Shown in pieces: positions 8,904-18,371 of a DNA stretch of 27,258 bases. Location: assembly GCF_000003605.2 (NCBI RefSeq), contig NW_003152753.1:142549-169806 (forward strand). Direction: 5' to 3'. Positions within the stretch are counted from its first letter, which is position 1; every line of letters begins with the position of its first letter. Below the pieces are notes generated by a model. That model was not told the DNA's origin. It ran no database searches and saw nothing but the letters and a program-made list of their open reading frames with translations. The position numbers and the translations under genes were made by a program. This DNA comes from Saccoglossus kowalevskii (Eukaryota > Hemichordata > Enteropneusta > Harrimaniidae).

Positions 8904-11900
8904 ATGGTCGGTTTTTCAAAAGATATATTCATCCAGTCACTGGTAGAAGATAAATTCTTATGTCAACTCTGTGAGAAAGTACTGTGTGATCCGATCCAGA
9001 CTTATTGTGGACATAGATACTGTAAAACATGTTTTGAAGACTTGTTAAGGTAAGATAACTGTTGACCAGAAACTAATTGAACTGATTACAACTTTGATTG
9101 ACTTAAACCACCACCACTTACTTGGAACACATTAGCCAAATCAAAAACTCATTGAATGTTATACATCACTGTCACAGCTTTGACAGAGGTATTGATCTAA
9201 TATTTCAGCAGTAGCTTCTCTGAGAGTATTTGACACTAATGTATTTTCAGTTTTGTCACACTTAATACGTTCTGTACGCCCTGGGCATTGTATGTTCGCA
9301 TTCACAACTCTCACTCCGTTTCACTTCCGTATGCTATATGCGGTAATGTGGTATCTGTGAAATATTGTTGTCATTATTCATGAACAATACACACACTAAT
9401 ATAAACATTAATTTGCATATTTTTATAGATACAACGAGAGTGTATACTGTAATGCATGTAAAGCTGAAGGAATAGACGACACTGTGTTGACTTCACAACA
9501 GGTAAATTACATTTTACAATAAATAAAAACTTGCTTCAAATTGTGGCATTGGCACGTAAGGGCTAAATATTATTAACAGTTGTTCTCCTTTAGTAAATGA
9601 TACGACAAAGGTACAAAAATCTCCGATATCCATTCTCATTCATTGATAAACACTCCGACACGTGTACTTATCTGAGTGGCCCCTGTAACACCGCATATCA
9701 TATACCTTGTAATGCCCAACTTCGAAGTGCTTTCATCGTTCAAAACAAAACGCGTCATTCTAAATTACGACGTGTGTTTGGGGTCACGCAGTGTAAAGTT
9801 GTAATTACACCTATATGGTAAATGATGAAATCTTTATGGACTGAATACGGTTTTGCTGCCCTCGGTCGTACGGCTTACGCGCATGACTTCGGGCCGCGAA
9901 AGCCGTATCCAGTCCATAAAGAAAAATATCATCGACATTACAACTGTAATGAAGGCTCGGGGCTCCCCATTCGACGTCTTCAATGTTTGAAAGTAATGTT
10001 GCTTGATATTGAGTATTTTTATTGACATAATCAACATTCCATATACTTACTTATTAATTACTAGATCTACCCCGATAGAGCGATAGTGAGAGAGCTCAAT
10101 TCACAGGACGTACAATGCGTCAATGTCGGCTGTAATTGGACCGGGAATTTCAGAGATTATCATTTGGTAAGTGTGCATGTGCTGATTCTAACGCAAAATA
10201 ATTATACATTAATAATAAATCTAGTGAAAAGTGACCCTTGGTCAATTCGAAATTAAATATTTCAATACGTAATTCCTATTTGCATACATTGTGAGTGTCA
10301 TGTTATTCTTTAATTAAAAAAAACATTTCCACTATCCACACCATTTATGACCGGGTAATTGAGGGTAATTGCAATTTAGAGATTTCAACTCAGTTTTTCT
10401 AAAAAAAAAAAAACTTTCGTATAGTAATTCCTATGTCTATTTTAATTTACAAAGAAAATATAGTAATATATTCACCAGGGATTTGTATTGACAGGAGTGA
10501 AGAAGACCAGGGCTATCAAAGCGTTTGGATCTGTTCAGCTTAGAAAAATTAAGCATGTATACATGTACTCAGTGTAACTATCTTCAATGAAATGCAGTCA
10601 CGTGACTGAAAAAACAACGATATTGCTTCTACGATATCTATATATAATATATTATAATCTATTATTACAGAATCATATTCCGACTTGTGAATATGAAATG
10701 ATACAATGTGTCAATAGAAATGGATGTAATGTATCTATTCAACGTGGACATCTATCATCTCATCTGGAGAAGGATTGTCCAATGAGAATAGTGAAGTGTG
10801 AATACTGCACAGTAGAAGTTTCATTTACCAATATAGAGGTGAGTATTGTAATAACTGAGTTGATATTACCGTGGTTATTATTCGGGTAATACATTGCGAA
10901 AGCAATTCACCAGACCATCCATAGATATCTGGATATATTTCACTGCGTCTTACTCACAGATGATATTTTTAATGTACTCACTTTTCTGTCTTACAGATTC
11001 ATCTACTCGAATGTCCCAAGACTCCGGAGAAATGTAAATTCTGCGGAGAGTTTTTACCACGAGAAATGGTGAGTAATACATGATAATTATTACAAATAAA
11101 CACAGATTCAGCAATTCACGGAGATGATTGATTCCACGTGAATGTTTAGAGGCATGTGATATCAAAGTTGCAACTATTATAAATAATATAAGTTTATACA
11201 AAAAATAATCTTAAGGTTTTCTTAAATTATTCTAGATGGAGCAACATACAGATACGAAAACAGGTGACTGTGTTAGAAAGTTGATAGCATGCCAATTTCA
11301 GGACGTTGGATGTCATGATATGGTGAGTATAGTGACGGGAATGTCTGGGAATATATTTGTATGTCTTAGATGATTGTATGTGTATGTTAGTATGAATAAT
11401 ATATAAACAATATGGGAATTATCAAGAGCCCCAAGTCATTTAACGTAAAAATTGGTTTTCATTGAAGGTTGAGAAATCCAAGACGGCGGAGCATAATACC
11501 AGGTCTATGGGTGAGCATTTATTGATGATATTACAGTTCATAATATCTCTTATGGCAATGGTACGGAGTATGCGAGATAAAATTGATGAAGTTGAAAACG
11601 TGAGAACAAGAATTAACGAACATGAAAATCAAATAAAACAACTAGAAAAGAATGAGAAAACACTGCACCATAAGATGACTGAAATGGTTTCAGCCGCACA
11701 AAATGAAAAACGTAATGGGATAATTACTGGAGAAAACAAAGATCTTGTAGAAAAATACGAACAGTCAACACGAGCATTGGATAACTCTATGACGGTTGCC
11801 AACAAAAAGCTCGCTACCTGTGAGGGCGTGGTCGCAGTGCTCAACAATCAGGTGGAAAAAACAGACGAAACTGTAACTTTGTTGTCATTACAACAGAAGA

Positions 11901-12729
11901 AGTATACTGAGATGATAGAGGCATTAGAAAGAAAAGTGAAAGCACAAGATAGAATTATCGCTTTAAAAGATGTTGCTATTGCTGAACAAGATTTGAGAAT
12001 ACAAAGTCTGGAAATGGCGTCCTATGATGGTGTGTTGGTTTGGAAGATAACAGACTTCGCCCGTAAACGACAAGACGCCATCAGTGGAAGAACCACCTCT
12101 ATCTACTCACCTTGTTTTTATAGTAGTCGCCATGGATACAAGATGTGTGCTCGGATATATATCAATGGTGATGGAATGGGGAAGGGTAACCACGTATCTT
12201 TGTTCTTTGTGATCATGAAGGGAGAGTCTGACGCCCTCTTGCGATGGCCATTCCGTCAGAAGGTCACGATGATGTGGTTAGATCAGAACAACAGAAATCA
12301 CGTGATCGATGCATTTCGACCTGACCCTACTTCAAGTTCATTTCAACGTCCCAAACACGACATGAACATTGCCAGTGGATGTCCTCTATTTATGCCTCTA
12401 TCAGATTTGGACAGTCCACTTCATCATTACGTCAAAGATGACACAGCATTTATCAAAATATTTGTTGANNNNNNNNNNNNNNNNNNNNNNNNNNNNNNNN
12501 NNNNNNNNNNNNNNNNNNNNNNNNNNNNNNNNNNNNNNNNNNNNNNNNNNNNNNNNNNNNNNNNNNNNNNNNNNNNNNNNNNNNNNNNNNNNNNNNNNNN
12601 NNNNNNNNNNNNNNNNNNNNNNNNNNNNNNNNNNNNNNNNNNNNNNNNNNNNNNNNNNNNNNNNNNNNNNNNNNNNNNNNNNNNNNNNNNNNNNNNNNNN
12701 NNNNNNNNNNCACTAGTGATTTATCTTAA
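8904..12729 (+). CDS. TRAF-1: TNF-receptor-associated factor, TRAF2/TRAF3-like (7 coding exons)
   Basis: Cytosolic adaptor linking TNF-receptor-type tails to NF-kB/JNK signalling. Coding exons: 8904-9049, 9429-9501, 10065-10166, 10671-10838, 10997-11068, 11236-11322, 11468-12729; every intron is GT-AG. Residues 20-59 form a C3HC4 RING (C-x2-C-x11-C-x-H-x2-C-x2-C-x12-C-x2-C). Residues 74-216 hold TRAF zinc fingers. A charged heptad-like coiled coil (about 240-395) precedes the MATH domain (about 402-552), which has Y-D-G-V-L-V-W-K-I, N-G-D-G-M-G-K-G, S-S-S-F and N-I-A-S-G-C-P. The Arg/Tyr and Ser positions that bind receptor peptides in TRAF2 are present. ATG 8904 is chosen because an acceptor (TTGCTTCAG) ends at 8900 and TRAF-2 starts at the same place; 8847 is an upstream alternative. 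A run of N (12469-12710) splits the Asp codon seventh from the end. Without it the protein is 555 residues, normal for the family. Confidence 0.93.
9798..9944. repeat. Foldback (inverted-repeat) element in TRAF-1 intron 2
   Basis: The arm at 9831-9856 (starting TCTTTATGGACTGAATACGG) pairs with 9896-9922, nearly complete over about 26 bp. The roughly 40-bp GC-rich loop contains CTCGGTCGTACGGC and GACTTCGGGCC. Weaker outer arms GTTGTAAT/ATTACAAC extend it to 9798 and 9944. It could be a MITE-type or foldback element. The corresponding TRAF-2 intron (170 bp) lacks it, so it inserted after the duplication or was lost there. Confidence 0.7.
12469..12710. other. Assembly gap (242 N) inside the last TRAF-1 exon
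   Basis: The sequence before the gap ends TTTGTTGA and after it resumes CACTAGTGATTTATCTTAA. In TRAF-2 these two pieces are directly adjacent (21542-21569). The true gap length is therefore probably zero. Taken at face value, 242 N shift the frame and give a false C-terminus. Confidence 0.9.
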
Positions 12730-13331
12730 TGTACCTTCATGTTTTTTTTGTTTGTTTTTTTTTTAATTCGCACTAAAGTATCATAACATAATCATTCCAT
12801 CTGGGGAGAGCGATCAACATGATTAACCTTAATAATGTTCACAGATTTTCAATTTCGGCCCAATTTTTGTTGAATGAAATTTTAATTGGCAGCTTGTTTG
12901 GTGTATCGTAAAATCAGTCGATATAAGTTTTCATACCGCATATGAACAGCATTTACCCTACATTACATGGAATTCCTGGCTGATACTATTGCATCGTATG
13001 TCGTGTTCATATAACAAATTGTCAAAGGGGAGTGAAAACAAGAGACAAGAGAGAGCATGAATGATGATCGAAATATGTGGTTAAGGAGAGGAGTGGGAAA
13101 TCATCAAAACATGCCAATGACTAGTAAGTTTAGAACGAAGACGACGTCAACAATTCGTGTTTTCCGCCAGAAATATCAACATACGCGGTGGATACAAGTC
13201 TCTCAATTACCCAGGTCACTAAATAATTGAAAATATCACGGGATTATACAAATATGTATATTTAAGTGTTTTTGTATGATATTTACACTTTTTAATTATT
13301 TATTCCTTTATTTATTTAATTTTCTATTTAT

Positions 13332-13383
13332 CTGTGTGTGTGTGTTTGTTCATGTATTTATTTATTTATTTATTCATTCATTT
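13332..13383. repeat. Short TG and TTTA simple repeats
   Basis: A short TG run (13332-13346) is followed by a TTTA/TTCA tetranucleotide tract to about 13383. It probably lies in the TRAF-1 3' UTR or just beyond. Confidence 0.8.
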
Positions 13384-13457
13384 ACAAACTTTCAATATAT
13401 GTATGATATGAGTTTGAAACGATTGTATTTGTTGTAATTAGGTTTATAATTGACTTA

Positions 13458-13480
13458 ATTATTATTATTATTATTATTAC

Positions 13481-13552
<72 letters not shown>
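13458..13552. repeat. ATT trinucleotide microsatellite, 95 bp
   Basis: ATT units run throughout, with one interruption (C at 13480). The same motif occurs in TRAF-2 intron 1. Confidence 0.97.
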
Positions 13553-15333
13553 CATCATGTTGATAACATTGATTATATACTGACGACGAAGAAAATAGGA
13601 AGCAGTTTGATTAAATAATTTGTGATATTAATATTTTACTATTTTCATTACCGAGATTCCATTTATTAGTTATTGACGAATTGTAAAGCCCGTCATCATT
13701 ATATTGGTGTTTTGAATACTTCTGTTATTTTATTATTATATTAAATGTCGAATTATTTCATTCAAACTTATTTCAATTACAAAATTGGCAGTAAATCTTT
13801 TGGATAGTAAGTAACTTTTGAAGGTCTTTCCTGAATTTAATATACACATTGATTGTGTCGTTTGGCGTGGGTTCAAAATGGTGTGTTCTATTAAACGCAT
13901 GTATAAGCCATGGTTGTACATATTCGGACTATTACATATGTCATATAACGCAGTCTATTAAACTACTCTTCACAGTTCTGGTATCAGCATCAACATTTAC
14001 CTCATTGCAAACTTACAATGAATAAATTGATGATTTTTTTTAGTATGTATGAAAATAAACAAATGCCATACTTCAGTGAATACGTGAATCTGTAACAACA
14101 TTTTAATATTCTTACTTTAAGTAACCACATGAATTGTAATGTTGTATTGTTCAAAAGAACATTGGCAGTATGTCAAAACAAACCAATAGTATATACTATG
14201 TATAGTGTCTTGTGTGCTCAATATTGGAAGCAGTGACTAAGAGAGAAATAAAGATATTTGTTTTGTAATTTCTCTTTCTTTTCACTGCTTTATAGGTGTT
14301 TTATATGTTAGTATACGGTATGTGATATTTAAAATATTGGAAATGTATACAGTGCAATGGCAAATTATACAGTGTGCTTTGCCACAGGAAATATATGTGT
14401 AATCTAGTCTTGGTCGAATACAATATATAATTATGTGGTTGGTTGGTTGGAGGATCGGATGGAAAAGAGAAAAACTAAGAATTTCCACGAAGTATGTGTA
14501 ATTCAAAAGAATTGGGGACATTTCCATCAGGCATATGTGAATAAATATTTGCAAAAAACAAATTCCCCATTCCCCAGATTACAAAAGGAAAATCTCATAA
14601 TCAAGGATCAATGTTTTAGTGCGAGTTATTGGATATAAATACCGCCCTCTATTATTAATTAGTAAATTGAATTAACTGACTGCTGTAACTGATATTAACA
14701 AACTTGGCACTGGTCCAATATCAAGGCAGAGGAATGTGCTCATTTCGGAATTCAAATTTTACAAGTTGCTAGTTCGAATAGCGATGATTACTGCTACTAT
14801 TATTTTGATCCGTTCATTCCCTATCTCAATATGACCAGCACATAATATAATGTATTCTTTAAAAATAGCGACATTTAACTTTATTAGTTAGATGTGTGTA
14901 TAAACACCAAATAACGGTACATTCTACTAATTATCATAACTCCATTTACATCTAACAGCTTACGGAATGTCAGCGCAGCCAGCGGCAACCCGGAAATACA
15001 CTGAGTGGGTTAAACGTTGAAGGGAAAACCCTTGTTTCATTTTCTTATTAAAACGCACGCCGTTGGGAAATATAACCATGCTATGGTAATTTCCACTGTC
15101 CCACGGTGGAGTGGATGTATTTGTAGAATATTTGAGTCAATTTATAACATAAATCAAACCCATATCTCAAGAACGTCTGCACATGTTCTTGTGAGTCAGC
15201 TGTTCTGTAGATATGGTTTATGCTGATGTTGCTGGAAACGGAGTATTTTGGTTTATGATGAAACATGTAGCTTTATTTATACCCATACACAATTGCAATC
15301 GGCTCTTAAATACACATTTTATATCTAAGCTGT

Positions 15334-15413
15334 ATTCTCACTGAGTGAGTGTTTGGCGAAGCAGTGGAACATGCATAGCAAATCGAGGTTTGTTCAGTTT
15401 GATTGTAGTATCA
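15334..15413 (+). promoter_or_regulatory. Conserved upstream box, copy B (candidate non-coding first exon or promoter of TRAF-2)
   Basis: Counterpart of 1066-1140: it shares CTCACTGAGTGAG, GAAGCAGTGGAACA, ATCGAGGTT and TAGTATCA in order, with one small insertion (about 5 bp) after the palindrome. The donor-like GAG followed by GTTTGT is at 15388. It lies 2.45 kb before the TRAF-2 ATG. The flanks on both sides are unrelated to those of copy A. Confidence 0.45.
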
Positions 15414-17065
15414 TATACTAGTATACGTACTTATTTATGTGGCGTACATTAGGAATTTAAGGCTAGTTAGGGGGTCTGTCATGTGACCAAAAACAGTAGT
15501 CGCAAACTCGAAGGGAGTAACACTAAGCTCTCCCTTACACTGTAGGGTTTCAATTCCAAATAGCGTACTACACGCCCGACTACACAAATTGCACATGGGA
15601 GAACCCCCCCCCCCCCGAGACTCCATGTGAGGCCAATAAGTCAAAATGCAAAATGTTGTTCCGCCGCCCCTGCGTTGTCGAATTTAAATACAATACCACA
15701 ATGGCATCACGCGGCGATCAGTAAGCATGTTTTGCAATTTCAACAAAAAAAGTAAAAATAAAATTAGTTAGCCTTAACTTCGAGGGAACGTGTAGTAAGG
15801 TAAGTTGTATGCGTGCAGTTGGCGAGTATTATACGTTGTCAGACTAAAATACATGCTCTTCAACTACAGTTTGTATAAGTATACAATGTTCCATTATCCG
15901 TATATTATACGACTGCATCCCACCGAAAAAAAACGACGGTTTAAAAGCACTATAATTAATTTCTCTATCACAGTGCATAACATAACGCAAACGTTTCCAG
16001 CTCAGATTTCATACTGTTCGTGTAACTATAAACACAAATATGTCCATAAAGAAACAATTACTTTGTTCGCATTTTTAAACACAATTTAAGCACTGATTTC
16101 ATACTAATATTCATTGAACTATGAATGCGACCTAAGTTCAAGCCTTGCTGCCGACCTGAAGCAACATAATTGAGTGCGATTAACACTGGAACACGTGATA
16201 TGTCTCATGTGACAATGCTGGCAGTAGGTCATAAGTTCGTGACCTTTTCGTCAACCGTCGTGTCAGCTTTTCAGTGTAATAGTTTACGCAGCAATGAGCA
16301 ATGAATGACGTGTATGTGTAGTGATTGCTGATTCGACAATATGTACTAACAATAATTCAATGATTGCCATGAAAAATAAAACTCGGGGGTTTAAAATCAT
16401 TGAATCACACAGACAGACTAGCAGGAACATATGGGTTTTTTCGTCGATTAACGAGAGATTATGTTTTTACATATGATAGTATTCAACGTCATTGCCCGTC
16501 GTGGTTCAATGAAAAGCAAGGTTCAATACACGCAGGGCTTCACAATAAACATACTTTCAAATCATATTTTTATTGGACTATAGAATCAGAGCGTATTCGT
16601 ACACACATATTATTCAAATCATTCACCGTTCTTCATTAAATGAGTCGTACGTGTATGCCTGAGAGGGCGTAAAATCCCAGTTGTTTTTATTGGGCACAAA
16701 ATTGGTAAACATTTGACCCATGTACCAATAGTTAGAGAAATATCTGGAAAATTAATATATTCTTTCTAATATATGTTTAAAGACGTGAAAATATTTTTTC
16801 AACCTAGAGGAATCCCATATTTTATTTTTAAAAAATCTAATATTCGTCGGGATGCTACTCAAACAATAAACAAACCATAACACTGCTATGTGTTTGCATA
16901 ATGTTTGCCCTTGGAACTGAAGAATAGTTAAGATGTGTATTTGATTGTAGATTGTGTCTTGTCATATGTACTTGAACTATGCCTTATTTCCTAAACAGTC
17001 TATAAATACTGTGAATCCCTTGATTTGTGTTTACAGATCGGTGGATCCTAATATGTCACTGGCAG
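15414..17065. other. Region upstream of TRAF-2 with no recognised gene
   Basis: Contains a 13-C homopolymer at 15604-15616 and otherwise no domain-bearing frame, RNA gene or clear repeat. It could be a 5' intron of TRAF-2 if the box at 15334 is a first exon. Confidence 0.4.
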
Positions 17066-17277
17066 TAATGTAAAACACATTTGAAATAGCAACATGCCAT
17101 TTTAGCGAATTTGACTCAATACACGAATTAACGAAATCTTAATTTAGCTATAATGCCAACAATCTCATTGCGAGAATATACTTTATTCTAAATTAGCGAC
17201 ATCTTGAATTAGCGAAATTACAGGTTAGCTAAATTAGCTAAAATGACATGCTAGCTCAAATACGTGTTTTACAAGTA
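17066..17277. mobile_element. MITE-like TIR element, copy B (about 212 bp)
   Basis: Its left end (TAATGTAAAACACAT) and the inverted right end (TACTTGTAAAACACG) form imperfect terminal repeats related to copy A at 433-646. The block at 17192-17216 is identical over 25 bp to 577-601. Repeated TTAGCGAA/TTAGCTAA motifs fill the interior. It is more eroded at its ends than copy A. It lies about 0.6 kb before TRAF-2. Confidence 0.75.
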
Positions 17278-17864
17278 TACACAAGGTTTTCCCCTAATTT
17301 GCACTATTATGAAAGAAATTATTCTCACAAAAACTGAAAAACATGATTGATATGTTTTACAGTAGTACTGGTCACGTGCCGGAATTAATAATAATATAAT
17401 TAATATAATTAATAATGATAACTGCTACATTGAAATCATACCCATTTGTTGTTATTGTATTTATTACGAGTCATTGAGCACATAAACGGCAAAGAAGATT
17501 CGTCGTCAACGACGCATATTTCTGTGATGCTGCAACCGGTTTTTTCTTGCAATGCTACATTGACGTGAAAAAATCAGTCGAGATTTATGCAGCATAGTGA
17601 CATTAACTAGTAATCACCGAACAGGAGAAATTCAATTAAAAACAGTGTCTGAAAAGAAAAATATAATCCTTAAAATGTGTTACACGCAATACGCAGGCAC
17701 AATTTCTGATTTTTCGAATCTCAACTTGTTCGGAAGCGTACGTTTGTCTCTCCCATGCGCAGTTCTCGCGGGATGTGAAAAATATTCATTAATCATCTTT
17801 ACAATTTCGATGATAGTCCTTGCGTTTTTACCTTACATATTTTTACGCGTACAATAGGTATAAA
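17278..17864. other. Immediate upstream region of TRAF-2
   Basis: No coding exon recognised. An acceptor-like ACAATAG ends at 17857, seven bases before the ATG, so the 5' UTR is probably spliced, as in TRAF-1. Confidence 0.4.
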
Positions 17865-18332
17865 ATGGCAGAATTTTCAAAGAGAATATTTATAGATGTG
17901 CCAATAGAAGATAAGTACATATGTCGGTACTGTGATGAGATTCTACATAATCCTTTACAGACACACTGTGGACACAGATACTGTAGACAGTGCTTTGAAG
18001 AATTACTGCGGTATGTATAATTAGCGTATGGTACCATGGTTGACCATTAAGATATCCAGTATACGGTATATCCAGTATACTGTTGTTTTGGGAATGCATT
18101 TTCTATTCTCTACAGCGACGTTAATTGACGAGGTGTGTGTGTTTTCTGATGCAACTGAAATTAATTTCATCCGTGATTTAGCATATATCAACAACACAAC
18201 AAAAGTATGACAACGTTATGAACCCAGAATTAGATCGCGTCCAAAATTCCATAGTTCCTCGCTAGAGGGCGCAATCATTCTGAAAAAATCAACTGAATAA
18301 ATGCAATCGCAGTTGTACATGTCTTGTTTACC

Positions 18333-18371
<39 letters not shown>

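Larger units (their letters stand above)
12730..15333. other. TRAF-1 3' UTR and intergenic region
   Basis: The sequence is AT-rich with low-complexity tracts. Possible poly(A) signals AATAAA lie at 14021-14026 and 14247-14252; the second is followed by T/G-rich sequence and is the better candidate. No further coding exon is recognised. Confidence 0.4.

Noticed and set aside
9597..10037. Open frames in both directions within TRAF-1 intron 2
   Set aside because: They run through the foldback element and are not conserved in the TRAF-2 intron; no domain is seen.
15435..15644. Minus-strand frame with a Gly run and several Cys
   Set aside because: The Gly run is only the reverse reading of the 13-C homopolymer; a B-box-like GGTTTCAATTCC nearby lacks a matching A box and tRNA fold.
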